Source of the DNA: Kluyvera genomosp. 3
GTDB lineage: Bacteria; Pseudomonadota; Gammaproteobacteria; Enterobacterales; Enterobacteriaceae
Assembly (NCBI GenBank): GCA_002211745.1
Contig: CP022114.1
Coordinates: 868,001 to 932,000 of the forward strand
DNA length: 64,000 bases
Direction: 5' to 3'
Translations under genes and position numbers: made by a program
The notes under the pieces: model-generated
The model's database searches: none
What the model was told of the DNA's origin: nothing
What the model saw: only the letters and a program-made list of their open reading frames with translations
Part shown: positions 1 through 9,229 of the stretch, piece by piece
How positions within the stretch are numbered: the stretch's first letter is position 1
Layout of the letters: each line of letters opens with the position of its first letter

Positions 1-2
1 TC

Positions 3-989
3 ACCAGTACCCGCATGATGCTGGCAAACAGCGCTAACCTGCTTGTCTATACGCTGTTTCCGATGTTTGTACAAATGGCGTCACCCAAAGACAGAAGCCT
101 CAAAGACACGGGTTTTTTTGGTCTTGAACTTAATATGGGGAACTATACCGATCCATCCGCGAATTATGCATGGTTTGGCGTATACTCCATTTATATGATA
201 ATTGGCGCAGTGGCACTTTTCGTCTGCTACAAATTCACTAAAGAGCGTGTTGTCGCGACGGCGGAACAAACCGCTAACGTGAAAACAACCGATCTCTTCC
301 TTGAGCTGAAAAATAACCGACCTCTGGTCATTCTCGGTCTGTTCTTCATGCTGGCCTTTACCTTTATGTTCTTTATGAACACGGTCAATGGTTTCTTTAA
401 TCAGTTTGTTGTTGGTCATTCAGAATGGATGGGCGCAATTGGTCTTGTCGCCTCAATTCCCGGTATTATCTTCCCTATTTTCTGGTCCAGACTGAAGCGC
501 ATTTTTGGTAAAAAAGGGTTCTTCCATCTTTTCCTTGGCATGTTTATCGTCGGTGAATTATTGACCTACGTTTGGTCACGTGAAGGAATGCATGATGCGC
601 TTTGGCTGGCTTACATCGCGACATTTATCAAACAATGGGGCTTAACTTCGGCCACGGGTTTCATGTGGGCACTGGTTCCTGAAGTGATTGCGTATGGCGA
701 ATTAAAATCAGGGAAGCGCAACGCCGCAATTATTAATGCGATTATGGGCCTGTTCTTCAAGATTGGTTTTACGATTGGCGGCGCGATTCCATTGTGGTTA
801 CTGGCGGCATATGGCTTTAGCGAAACCGGAGCACAGCAAAGTGCCAGTGCTATCGATGGCATTATTATGACAGCCGTGTGGATCCCTATTATTTTGGCGA
901 TTGTGTCGATGATCATTATTCAGCTTTACCCTATCTCAGACAAAAATGTCACCGAGATCAACCGTCAGCTTGATGAGATACGGGTATAG
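3..989 (+). CDS. yagG: GPH-family xyloside/sugar:cation symporter, C-terminal part (YagG/XynT-like)
   Basis: This inner-membrane transporter of the glycoside-pentoside-hexuronide (MelB-type) family is cut by the left window edge; the frame is open from base 3, and the first ATG at 15 is internal. About 329 residues remain of a family usually near 460. Several hydrophobic helices are visible, and the protein ends with a short charged tail. The next gene, 62 bases downstream on the same strand, is a GH43 beta-xylosidase. That pairing is the one seen for E. coli yagG/yagH, so xylosides or xylo-oligosaccharides are the likely substrate (inference from context). The base composition is AT-richer than in the porin gene that follows, which suggests the pair was acquired separately. 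The family is clear; the exact substrate is not. Confidence 0.8.
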   Translation, partial: TSTRMMLANSANLLVYTLFPMFVQMASPKDRSLKDTGFFGLELNMGNYTDPSANYAWFGVYSIYMIIGAVALFVCYKFTKERVVATAEQTANVKTTDLFLELKNNRPLVILGLFFMLAFTFMFFMNTVNGFFNQFVVGHSEWMGAIGLVASIPGIIFPIFWSRLKRIFGKKGFFHLFLGMFIVGELLTYVWSREGMHDALWLAYIATFIKQWGLTSATGFMWALVPEVIAYGELKSGKRNAAIINAIMGLFFKIGFTIGGAIPLWLLAAYGFSETGAQQSASAIDGIIMTAVWIPIILAIVSMIIIQLYPISDKNVTEINRQLDEIRV

Positions 990-1051
990 TTTAAAAACTT
1001 ATTCGATTTGTGAAAGATTTAAAATAAATAATTATAGAAAGGTAGAATGAT

Positions 1052-2724
1052 ATGGCCATTATTCAAAACCCTGTATTACCTGGATTCAATGCGGATCCCA
1101 GCATTATCCGCGTTGGTGAAACCTACTATATTGCCAACTCTACATTTGAGTGGTTCCCTGGCGTTCGCTTACACGAGTCAAAGGATCTGCAAAACTGGAA
1201 TCTTCTCCCCAGTCCGTTATCGACAACCACGCTTTTGGATATGAAGGGCAACCCTTCATCCGGTGGGATTTGGGCTCCGGCGCTCTCTTATGCTGACGGC
1301 AAATTCTGGCTAGTGTATACGGATGTGAAAATCACAGAAGGCGCCTTTAAAGACATGACCAACTACCTGACCACCGCGACGGATATCCGTGGCCCATGGT
1401 CAGACCCCATTAAACTGAATGGCGTTGGTTTTGATGCTTCACTGTTCCATGATGATGATGGGCGCAAATATATTGTTCAACAAACCTGGGATCACCGTGA
1501 ATATCACCATCCATTCAATGGCATTACGTTAACGGAGCTTGACACCAGGTCCTTAAAATTAAAACCTGAAACCGCGCGAACGCTCTATCGCGGTACCGCT
1601 GTGGCACTGGTTGAAGGGCCGCATCTCTATAAACGAGACGGCTATTACTATCTTTTCGCCGCTCAGGGTGGGACGGTGTTTACCCACCAGGAAGTGGTTG
1701 CCCGTTCAAAAACGCTGGATGCCCACAGTTTTGAAACTGCGCCAGGCGAGGTGTTCATCACTAACGTCGATACACCAGACAGTTACATTCAAAAGCAAGG
1801 GCATGGCGCTTTGGTTTCAACGCCTGGTGGTGAATGGTACTACGCCTCGCTCTGCGCCCGTCCGTGGAATCGCCCTGGTGAGTCGATTTACGACCCGCGC
1901 GGCTGGTCAACGCTGGGCAGAGAGACATCGATTCAAAAAGTGTACTGGGATGAAGAAGGCTGGCCGCGTGTCGAAGGGGGCACGGTGGAAAAACCTTCGT
2001 TGAAGGGCCAAAGGATGCCATTTACACCGAAAGCGCCAAAGATCATAGCCAGTATGATGCCTTTACCTCATCGACGCTCGATCATAACTGGAATACGCTT
2101 CGCGTTCCGTTTAACGAAAAGATGGGCACGACCGGCGAAGGTAAATTGACATTAATAGGTCAAGGCTCGTTAGCCAATACCCATGACCTGTCGCTTATCG
2201 CCCGACGCTGGCAAGCCTTCTATTTTGATGCGCAAGTTAAGGTTAAATTTAATCCATTTAGCTATCAACAGATGGCCGGGTTAACAAACTACTACAACGA
2301 TCGTCATTGGAGTTTTGTTTTCATTACCTGGAATGAAATTAATGGCTCGGTCATTGAAGTTGGTGAGAATAACCGTGGAAAATATACATCTTATTTAAAA
2401 GATGATGCGATCAAAATTCCGGAAGGTACTGAGTATGTCTGGTTCCGCACTAAAGTTCGGAAACAAACCTATAGCTATGAATATAGTTTTGACGGCACTC
2501 ATTTCACTGAAATTCCTGTCACATTAGATGCTGCAATACTGTCAGACGATTACGTCCTGCAAAGCTATGGCGGGTTCTTTACCGGAGCCTTCGTTGGTCT
2601 GGCAGCCGTCGACTATTCTGGTTATGAGGTCAGTGCCGATTTTTATGATTTCTCCTATCAGGAACTGGGTGACACGTTAACCTCCGCGGGTATTTATAGC
2701 TGGGAGGCGAGCGAACGACGCTGA
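1052..2724 (+). CDS. xynB: Glycoside hydrolase family 43 beta-xylosidase (one frameshift)
   Basis: Cytoplasmic beta-xylosidase of the GH43 family, expected to release xylose from xylo-oligosaccharides imported by the upstream symporter. The start at 1052 follows a GAAAGG-type ribosome site. The N-terminus NPVLPGFNADPSI carries the GH43 catalytic-base aspartate, and VEGPHLYK holds the likely catalytic acid glutamate. The C-terminal third (QAFYFDAQV to the end) is the beta-sandwich domain of XynB enzymes. The frame breaks at an A-run, 1989-1993. Adding one A restores a continuous reading through VEGPKDAIY to the stop at 2724, about 557 residues in all. Without the correction the gene reads as two pieces. 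The family assignment is firm; the frameshift is probably a sequence error. Confidence 0.88.
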
Positions 2725-3121
2725 GCTTAACGGCAGATTAGTGAATGTAGATTGTTCACTGATAGTCTTGTGTAAGAGGCGGTAGCTGATACAGCGACCG
2801 CCTCGCATCAGGATGCGATAGATAGCGCCAGCACATTGCCAGGCGTGACGATGAAATACCGCAAGTTGTATTTTCCCTTATGGTCGAAATATCGAAATGA
2901 TATCAGTCATTTGGTTAATACGCGTAGTGTCAAAATAGATTGTTTGTCTATGACTACATTTTTAATTATCCAGAATATGGAGGTTTCATTACGTCATTTA
3001 TTTAAACTTACCTCTGCATAAACAAAAATAAAATCAGCTTGTTTTGGTGGCGTCTTTTTATATTTACACCAGAACGGGATGGTTATTGTCTGAGAATATA
3101 ATTAATTAATTTGAGATAACC
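2725..3121. other. Intergenic region between xynB and porin gene, with an 8-bp hairpin
   Basis: About 400 bases without a convincing gene. An inverted repeat (GAGGCGGT ... ACCGCCTC, 2776-2804) could form a stem downstream of xynB, but no T-run follows, so it is not a standard terminator. The section from 2850 to 3121 is AT-rich and should hold the porin promoter. I could not identify a specific operator. A 61-codon open frame at 2836-3021 has no ribosome site or recognisable product. Confidence 0.5.
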
Positions 3122-4510
3122 ATGAAAACTGTAAAAAAACTTCCTTTAGCTATGGCGGTTATTGCCGCACTTTGCCCTCTTTCCTCTGTAATGGCACAAG
3201 AATTTACTCAGGAACAAATCGACGCCATTGTGGCCAAAGCCGTCGATAAAGCACTGGCGGATCGTCAGGCCAAAATGGACGCCGCCGCCGCGAAGAAAGT
3301 GGATCTGGAGACCAACCCGCAGACCGCAGCAGCGACGCCGGATATGGCGGTACCGTTCGGCCTGAAGTTCAGCGGCTACGCCCGCTACGGCGCGCATTTC
3401 CAGGCGGGCGATCAGAAATACGTCGGCGTGGATGGCTCTTATAACGGCGCCTCGGCAATCGGTCGTCTGGGTAACGAAGGCAACGGCGGCGAATTCCAGC
3501 TCACCAAGGCCTTTAAGAGCGAAAAAGGCGCAATCTGGGATATCAACGTGATGTTCGACCACTGGAGCGACGAAGTGAACCTGAAAAAGGCCTACGTCGG
3601 CGTGACCAACGTGCTGGAATCCAACCCGAACGCCTATATCTGGGCCGGTCGTGACTTCCACCAGCGTCCGCAACAGGGTATCAACGACTACTTCTGGATG
3701 AACCACGACGGCCAGGGCGCCGGGGTGAAAAACTTTGATATTGGCGGCGTGCAGTTCGACGTGGCCACGGTGGCTCAGGTGAAATCCTGTAGCCCGGAAG
3801 TGATGGCCGATGAGTCGAACCCGTCGCGCATCACCTGTACCGGTAACTCCGACACCGGTGACGACGGCCACTACGCGATGACCACCAAAACCCACAACAT
3901 CAAAGCGGGCCCAATCGATGTTGAGGTGTATGCCAACTACGGCTTCGACTCCAAAGCGGTGGATAACGACAAGCAGCTCGATGCCTGGCAGGGCGGCCTG
4001 CTGTTAAGCCACACCAACAGCGATGACAGCGGCGTGAACAAGGTTATCCTGCGCTACTCCGATAACTCGGATAACAGCGTGTTCAACAAAACCGACGGTC
4101 TGACGGCCATCTACGCCAGCTTCGAGGGTAACTACAAGTTCACCCAGCAGGCGCAGGTGGAATACCTGCTGGCGTTCCACGACTACGACAACAGCAAAGA
4201 CAAAACCGATAACCGTAAAAACTACGGCGCGATTGTGCGTCCGATGTACTTCTGGAACGACGTGCACTCGACGTGGCTGGAAGCGGGTTACCAGCGTGTG
4301 GATTACGACCAGGGCGGAGATAACCACGGCTGGAAGCTGACGCTGTCGCAGAACATCGCGATTGGTATGGGCCCGGAATTCCGTCCGATGCTGCGCTTCT
4401 ACGTGACCGGCGGTCAGGTCGACAACAAGCGCACGGCGAAGGTGAACGGTACCGACGACCAGCAGCTGGATTCACTGAACTTCGGCGGCATGTTTGAGGC
4501 GTGGTTCTAA
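3122..4510 (+). CDS. LamB-family carbohydrate porin with N-terminal coiled coil
   Basis: Outer-membrane sugar-specific trimeric porin of the LamB/ScrY/BglH family, 462 residues and intact. Residues 1-25 form a Sec signal peptide ending at VMAQ. Residues about 26-75 are an Ala/Lys/Gln-rich periplasmic helix (QEQIDAIVAKAVDKALADRQ) like the coiled-coil extension of ScrY. The barrel then begins at FSGYARYGAHF, with family motifs GRLGNEG, WAGRDFHQR and the aromatic C-terminus MFEAWF typical of BamA-inserted porins. The gene stands alone behind the xyloside genes, so the transported sugar is unknown; xylo-oligosaccharides or a beta-glucoside are guesses from position. Codon use is strongly GC-rich after the signal peptide, unlike the xyn genes before it, which points to a different origin. 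Confidence 0.88.
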   Translation: MKTVKKLPLAMAVIAALCPLSSVMAQEFTQEQIDAIVAKAVDKALADRQAKMDAAAAKKVDLETNPQTAAATPDMAVPFGLKFSGYARYGAHFQAGDQKYVGVDGSYNGASAIGRLGNEGNGGEFQLTKAFKSEKGAIWDINVMFDHWSDEVNLKKAYVGVTNVLESNPNAYIWAGRDFHQRPQQGINDYFWMNHDGQGAGVKNFDIGGVQFDVATVAQVKSCSPEVMADESNPSRITCTGNSDTGDDGHYAMTTKTHNIKAGPIDVEVYANYGFDSKAVDNDKQLDAWQGGLLLSHTNSDDSGVNKVILRYSDNSDNSVFNKTDGLTAIYASFEGNYKFTQQAQVEYLLAFHDYDNSKDKTDNRKNYGAIVRPMYFWNDVHSTWLEAGYQRVDYDQGGDNHGWKLTLSQNIAIGMGPEFRPMLRFYVTGGQVDNKRTAKVNGTDDQQLDSLNFGGMFEAWF

Positions 4511-4537
4511 GCGAGCGTGAAAAAATCGTTTTGCCTG

Positions 4538-4561
4538 GAGCAGCCGGGAAACCGGCTGCTC
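4538..4561 (+). terminator. Hairpin downstream of the LamB-type porin
   Basis: GAGCAGCCGG and CCGGCTGCTC pair around GAAA, followed by a weak TGTTTATT tract. It lies between two convergent genes and probably terminates the porin transcript. Confidence 0.65.
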
Positions 4562-4587
4562 TGTTTATTGGGTTGCCGCGGGCACGA

Positions 4588-5232
4588 CTAGCGTCGCGTC
4601 AGCGCCAGCCGAATTCCCAGGCCAATAAACGCCGTGCCGACCACGCGATCCAACACCTTTTGCAGCGTCTGGTTACGCGAGACCGCGCCGGCGGCGCTAC
4701 CGGCCAGAATGGCAAACGTGGCGTCGGTCATAAAACCAACCAGCGCATAGGCCATACCGAGGATCAGAAACGAAACGGCATGATGCTCGCCGTTCGGCAT
4801 CACGAACTGCGGGAAGAAGGAGATAAAGAACAAAATCACCTTCGGATTGGTGAGGGTGGTAATAAATCCTTTTGACAGCAGGCCGCCGGTATTGGCCCTG
4901 TTTCGCTCCACCACCGGTTCATCGCCCTGTGCCGATTTCCGGCTAAACGTGCCCAGCACCATTTTCCCACCCAGATACATCAGGTATACCGCGCCGACGT
5001 ACTTCACCACGGTGAACAGCAGCGGCGAGGCGGTAATCAACGCCGTTAAACCCACGGCGCTGGCGACCGCATGGGTGCAGCTACCGAGCGCAACGCCTGC
5101 GGCGGAAATCAGCCCAGCGCGGCGACCGTTTGCCACGCTCTGGCCGACGACATAGGCCATATCGGGCCCCGGCGTGATGGAGAGCAGGAACACGGAGAGA
5201 ATGAACAGCCCAAAATGGGTGATATCCAGCAT
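4588..5232 (-). CDS. LysE/RhtB-family amino-acid exporter
   Basis: Inner-membrane exporter of the RhtB branch of the LysE superfamily, 214 residues, with about six hydrophobic helices. The family hallmark SITPGPDMAYVVGQS lies near residues 18-33, and a second conserved patch TLTNPKVILFFISFFPQF is near residue 130. The usual substrates are amino acids or derivatives such as homoserine, threonine or leucine; this one cannot be specified. Its start lies 11 bases downstream of the stop of a DeoR-type regulator on the same strand, so the two form an operon and the regulator probably controls the exporter. The gene is intact. Confidence 0.85.
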   Translation of the reverse strand: MLDITHFGLFILSVFLLSITPGPDMAYVVGQSVANGRRAGLISAAGVALGSCTHAVASAVGLTALITASPLLFTVVKYVGAVYLMYLGGKMVLGTFSRKSAQGDEPVVERNRANTGGLLSKGFITTLTNPKVILFFISFFPQFVMPNGEHHAVSFLILGMAYALVGFMTDATFAILAGSAAGAVSRNQTLQKVLDRVVGTAFIGLGIRLALTRR

Positions 5233-5243
5233 GATGACCTCGG

Positions 5244-5998
5244 TTAGTGGATAAGGGTAACGCCGCTGCGCGCAAGCGCATCGGTGAGCGGTTGATCCAG
5301 TATACCGTCGACGATCAGCGTGCTGGCGAGGCTGAGCTCGCCGATGGCGAAAGCGGAGGCGGCGTTAATTTTCTCATGAGAGGCCATGACCACGGTTTCC
5401 GAGGCTCGTTCGCTCAGCAGACGTTTTACTCCTGCCTCTTCAAAATTTCCGGTCGTAAACCCGGCGCTGTGATGCACTCCAGTGACGCCCATAAAGTACA
5501 GATCGGCGTTGATTCGGCTGGCGGCTTCGGTCATCGCCGTCCCGGTCGTGACCACCGAGTGCTTGAACAGCGTGCCGCCGAGCAGGATGACTTCAATTAA
5601 CGGATAGTCGACCAGACCGACGGCGATGTTTGGGCTGTGGGTCACCACGGTGAACGGCATATCGACTGGCAGCAGCTTGATCATCTCAGAGGTGGTTGTC
5701 CCCCGTCAACGATCACCACCTGGCCCGGGCAGATTAATGCCGCCGCTTTTTGCGCGATCGTTTTCTTTGCGTCAATTTGCACGCTTTTTCTTGCTTCGAA
5801 CGGGGCGATAGCGGCTGAAACCGGCAGCGCGCCGCCGTGGACGCGCTGGAGCAATCCCGCCGCCGCAAGTTCGCGTAAATCCCGGCGAATTGAGTCTTCC
5901 GAGACGTTGAAGTGCTGGCTTAACTCGGTAGAGTGCACCTGTTTATCCCGAGCCAGAATCTCAAGGATGTGCTGTTTTCGCTGGCTGGCTAGCATCAT
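5244..5998 (-). CDS. DeoR-family transcriptional regulator (one frameshift)
   Basis: DNA-binding sugar-responsive regulator of the DeoR/GlpR family. The start is taken at 5998 (MMLASQRKQHILEIL), behind an AGAGAAA ribosome site. The winged helix-turn-helix spans roughly residues 5-58, with the family signature VSEDSIRRDLRELAAAGLLQRVHGG. The C-terminal sensor domain has the sugar-isomerase-like fold (NADLYFMGVTGVH, with VDGGTTTSE after correction). The frame breaks at the C-run 5700-5704; adding one base gives a normal 251-residue protein. It is co-oriented with and 11 bases from the LysE exporter, and divergent from the deoxyribosyltransferase-like gene. The effector is unknown, though DeoR proteins usually bind phosphorylated sugars. 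Confidence 0.85.
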
Positions 5999-6097
5999 TT
6001 TCTCTATGCGTGTTTGATCTTGAATGTGCACGATTATGCATGATAGGTTGTGCGCTGTCACCTGTTACCCAAAACAACAACCTATGTGGAGCATAAG

Positions 6098-6478
6098 ATG
6101 CAAAGTATGATCATATTGATTGCAGGTCCAGTGCGAAGTGGCACCAACGGCGATGAACGGTTGATGCATGAAAACCTGGCCCGCATGGAGCAGACGGCGC
6201 TGGCGGTGTATCAGCGTGGGCATATCCCGGTGATTGGCGAGTGGCTGGCATTTCCGCTCTCGGCGGCGGCGGGGTCGCAGAAAATTGGCGATGCCATCAG
6301 CGAAGCGTTTCTTTACCCTGTGGCTCATCGACTGTTGACGCGTTGTGATGCGGTGCTGCGCATTGAAGGCGCGTCTAACGGTGCGGATAATGATGTCAGG
6401 GTCGCGAATGAGCTTGGGCTGGCAGTGTATTACTCACTGGATGAGGTCCCCGTGAAGACGAAGCAGGCGGAGGCGTAA
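6098..6478 (+). CDS. DUF4406 / nucleoside 2-deoxyribosyltransferase-like protein
   Basis: Small soluble protein of 126 residues with the Rossmann-like nucleoside 2-deoxyribosyltransferase fold. The glycine-rich start IILIAGPVRSGTNGDERL and the C-terminal ADNDVRVANELGLAVYYSLDEVP are the parts that pack around the active site in this superfamily. ATG 6098 is preceded by TGTGGA. It is divergent from the DeoR/LysE pair with an intergenic space of about 100 bases, so the DeoR protein may control both sides. Whether it really transfers deoxyribose or hydrolyses a nucleotide is not shown by the sequence. The function therefore stays at fold level. Confidence 0.7.
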   Translation: MQSMIILIAGPVRSGTNGDERLMHENLARMEQTALAVYQRGHIPVIGEWLAFPLSAAAGSQKIGDAISEAFLYPVAHRLLTRCDAVLRIEGASNGADNDVRVANELGLAVYYSLDEVPVKTKQAEA

Positions 6479-6500
6479 CTCCGCCTGACGGGCGAAAAGA

Positions 6501-6863
6501 TTAGATCCAGACGTCGTTGAGGGCGGTGCGCGCGCCGCCCTCATGGCCGGTATTGAGTACGCCGCGCGGCTCAATAAGCAGCAGATGCGCTTCGTGTACG
6601 GCTGCCGTTTTGTGCTCAATACCCCGTGGAACAACGAACATTTCGCCTGCCTGAACTTCAACAATACGATCGCGGAACGCTATTTCCAGCGTGCCCGCGA
6701 GGACGACGATCGTTTCGTCGGTTTCCGGGTGCGCATGCCAGATAAAATCGCCCTGGATTTTTACTACCTTGAATTGATAGTCGTTCATTTCAGCGACCAC
6801 TTTGGGTTGCCAGTGCTCGCTGAACTGAGCAAGTTTTGACACAAAATTAACGGGCTTCTGCAT
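6501..6863 (-). CDS. Cupin-domain protein
   Basis: Single-domain cupin of 120 residues. The first cupin motif is visible as WHAHPETDETIVVLAGTLEI (two histidines and a glutamate as metal ligands) near residues 42-61. The second is VPRGIEHKTAAVHEAHLL, with a further histidine. Proteins of this shape bind a divalent metal and act as small-molecule isomerases, dioxygenases or sensors; none can be chosen here. It lies 31 bases downstream of, and in the same direction as, an AraC-type regulator, so the regulator and cupin probably belong together. The gene is intact. Confidence 0.8.
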   Translation of the reverse strand: MQKPVNFVSKLAQFSEHWQPKVVAEMNDYQFKVVKIQGDFIWHAHPETDETIVVLAGTLEIAFRDRIVEVQAGEMFVVPRGIEHKTAAVHEAHLLLIEPRGVLNTGHEGGARTALNDVWI

Positions 6864-6894
6864 GAGTGATTCTCCTGTAACAAGAGAACCCAGC

Positions 6895-7749
6895 TTATAA
6901 AGCGGCAGGTGGCGCGTATTGTACGTTTGTGCAGGTAGGGGACGAGAGGCCGTGGAGCTTTAGCCAGCGCCCCGGAGACAGCCCGATACACGCATTGAAG
7001 TGGCGAATCATATGACTTTGATCGGTAAAACCGGCCTGGATCGCGCTATCCGCCATGCTGAATCCGGCCAGGAGCAACTGCTTGCAGTAGCTGATGCGCC
7101 GCAGGATAACGTAGCGATGAGGGCTGGTACCGTACAGGGCGCGGAAGTCACGGCTCAGCGCCCAACGCTCGCGACCGCTGGCGGCGGTGAGTTCTTCAGA
7201 AGAGATGCTGCGGTAAAAGAATTCGTGGATATAGTCTCTGGCCCGTTCGGCGGCCGGATAATCGAAGGCGCGACGATGAAAGCGCAGCCCCCCACCGCTG
7301 ACAGCGCGTGCGCAAGACCGTAGAGCGCTTCATCTTCTTCCAACGGCTGTAGCGGAGCATCAACGGCGCAGAGTAAAGGCGTGGCGGCGGCCAGCAGTCG
7401 CGGATCGGCGGATATCCCCCTTTGATATAGGGTAATGACTGGCCGCCCAGGATGGACTGTATCAGCGACGGCTCAACATAGAGCATGCGATAGCGGAAAC
7501 CCTCTTCGGTTCCCGCTTCGCCGTCGTGAAGCTCATCAGGATGCAGCACGAGGGTTGAGCCGGGAAGGCCGTGTCGCATGCTGCCGCGATAACGGAAGCT
7601 CTGCACGCCAGACAGCGTGCGGCCAATGGCATAGGTATCGTGTCGATGCGGCTGATAGCCATGCCCCTGAAGTAAGCTTCAATAATCTCAATGCGCGATG
7701 GCGCGGTGGCCCGGCGAAGCCAGTCCTGGGTTGCGATGTTGTTTTTCAT
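6895..7749 (-). CDS. AraC-family transcriptional regulator (three frameshifts)
   Basis: AraC/XylS-type regulator, about 285 residues after correction. The N-terminal half is an AraC-type cupin sensor domain (PGSTLVLHPDELHDGEAGTEEGF region). The C-terminal half carries the paired helix-turn-helix region ending in SAIQAGFTDQSHMIRHFNACIGLSPGRW, the standard second HTH signature. The coding frame is broken three times, at C-runs near 7416-7420 and 7664-7667 and near 7290. In each case one missing C restores the expected family reading. The start MKNNIATQDW is at 7749. The gene is followed closely by the cupin and faces the long regulatory region of the first kdgM gene. Its effector is unknown. 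Confidence 0.82.
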
Positions 7750-8270
7750 GCAGGAGTCCGCAGTTGGGCTGGCTGACGGAAGTGCTCTCGTTTTACCTGC
7801 CTCTCTTATTTATCGACAGAATATCACCGTCCAGCGGCTAACGTAGCATTGATGATGGTGCTCCCGTTGTTGCATGTCACACAGTCCCATTGGTCCGGAA
7901 TGTATACAAATGATCGGTGAAAATGAATTTCCTGGAGACGGATTTTTGTGCGCAAATTCGCTCGAAAAAAGTTCCGTTAGTCACGTCAATATTGTGAAGA
8001 AAATGTATCAAATACGACTTTATGACTAGGTTAATTCTTAGTCTTTATATTGTTGATGGTGTAAATTATTGCCTTAAAATAAGTAACAAGCGTAATTATG
8101 TTTTCTTATCTCGTTGATATTTAACAAATAATTTTGTTTTATAAAGTTATGTCAGCTAACTGTAAATTATTCTTTTGTGTGATCCATAGCTGTATTTCAC
8201 ATTCGTCAAGCGGTGTTTTCTTGACCCCTGTCACGTCCTTTCATTTCGTAGGCTTATGAAATAAATCTTT

Positions 8271-8284
8271 ACGATCTCGATCAC
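8271..8284 (+). promoter_or_regulatory. Probable CRP site of kdgM1
   Basis: ACGATCTCGATCAC resembles the CRP consensus TGTGA-N6-TCACA with a weakened left arm. The same 14 bases occur upstream of kdgM2 (23585-23598), at a similar distance from the KdgR box, so the element is conserved between the paralogues. Catabolite activation of kdgM is established in pectinolytic enterobacteria. Confidence 0.5.
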
Positions 8285-8323
8285 TAAAATATCTTTCGTA
8301 AAAAAATAAAATGCAATTCCATA

Positions 8324-8345
8324 AAAATGAAACACAATTCCAATT
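8324..8345 (+). promoter_or_regulatory. Probable KdgR operator of kdgM1
   Basis: AAAATGAAACACAATTCCAATT, core GAAACACAATTCC at 8329-8341, matches the left arm of the KdgR box (GAAAC-N3-GTTTC) and partly the right arm. It lies just before the ribosome site of kdgM1. Repression by KdgR in the absence of 2-keto-3-deoxygluconate is inferred from the known family regulon. Confidence 0.55.
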
Positions 8346-8357
8346 GAGGGTTATTGC

Positions 8358-9053
8358 ATGTTTAAAAAATCTCTGGTCCTGATGGCATTATGTGGCGCCT
8401 CTTTCGCAGCATCCGCAGTTACTGTCGATCTTCGTCATGAATTTATTGACGGCGGTAAAACTGATAAAACGAACGCTGACCGCGTTTCTGTCTCTCACCG
8501 TTTTGCAAACGGCTTTGGTTTCTCCGTTGAAGCAAAATGGAAATCAGGTGGTAACAACACCGATCAACCGTTCTCTGACTTCGTCGGTAACGGTCATGAA
8601 GAATCTATTAGCTACCAATACAAATTTAATAAAAACTTCTCCATTCAGCCTGGCTTTAATATTGAAAGTAACGACAGCCGTTCTATTTATAAGCCGAACC
8701 TGCGCGTTCAATATAGCTTCGACAACGGCTTCTACGTAGCCGCGCGTTATCGTTACGACTACACCCGTTATCCGTCAAATGCCAATAAAGACGATGACAA
8801 AGTTAACCGTGGTGATGCATGGGCTGGTTACGTGTTCGGTGACTGGCGTACCGAGCTGAACTACGTCTATGCACGTAGCTCAGAAGGCAATGCACGTAAC
8901 AACAACAAGCCATATTCTCAGGAATATAACGTGAAAGTGGCATATAAGATCGACAAAAACTGGGCTCCGTATGGCGAAGTGGGTAACGTAGGCGTCAACG
9001 ACCGTGATGACCGCCAGACCCGTTTCCGTGTGGGTGTCGCTTACTCCTTCTAA
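8358..9053 (+). CDS. kdgM: Oligogalacturonate-specific outer-membrane porin KdgM, copy 1
   Basis: Monomeric 12-strand outer-membrane channel for oligogalacturonides, 231 residues, intact. A signal peptide ends at SFAASA, and the mature protein starts VTVDLRHEFIDGG, the KdgM family hallmark. Aromatic-rich beta strands follow (QYSFDNGFYVAARYRYDYTR), and the C-terminal strand FRVGVAYSF ends in the phenylalanine needed for outer-membrane insertion. KdgM is the entry step for pectin fragments, which TogMNAB and Ogl encoded further along would use. A second copy lies at 23672-24388 and shares most strand motifs, but the loops differ. ATG 8358 follows TTGAGGG. The promoter carries KdgR- and CRP-like sites. 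Confidence 0.93.
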   Translation: MFKKSLVLMALCGASFAASAVTVDLRHEFIDGGKTDKTNADRVSVSHRFANGFGFSVEAKWKSGGNNTDQPFSDFVGNGHEESISYQYKFNKNFSIQPGFNIESNDSRSIYKPNLRVQYSFDNGFYVAARYRYDYTRYPSNANKDDDKVNRGDAWAGYVFGDWRTELNYVYARSSEGNARNNNKPYSQEYNVKVAYKIDKNWAPYGEVGNVGVNDRDDRQTRFRVGVAYSF

Positions 9054-9072
9054 TTGCCTCCTGCTTTAGTGA

Positions 9073-9098
9073 AACCCCCGGCGAAGCTGGCCGGGGTT
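9073..9098 (+). terminator. Terminator of kdgM1
   Basis: AACCCCCGGC and GCCGGGGTT pair around a short loop, followed by a T-containing tract (TCTCTACTTTTCC). A similar structure follows kdgM2. Confidence 0.65.
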
Positions 9099-9229
9099 CT
9101 CTACTTTTCCCTGCAAACCTTGCCACACCTTATTTGTACTCCGCCTGAATAATTTAATTAATGTTAAAGCGCAGTTGTGTCGCTATTACCCCACGTCTTT
9201 CGTATTCACATCATCGAAGAGGTTCGTGT

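Larger units (their letters stand above)
7750..8357. other. Intergenic regulatory region upstream of kdgM1
   Basis: About 600 AT-rich bases between the divergent AraC-type regulator and kdgM1, with no credible open frame. The part nearest kdgM1 contains a CRP-like site and a KdgR-like box, both repeated in the same arrangement before kdgM2. A long untranslated leader is possible. The first 350 bases hold nothing that I recognise. Confidence 0.55.

Noticed and set aside
3146-3895. 249-codon open frame opposite the LamB-type porin
   Set aside because: It is an antisense shadow of a GC-rich gene; no start signal or recognisable domain.
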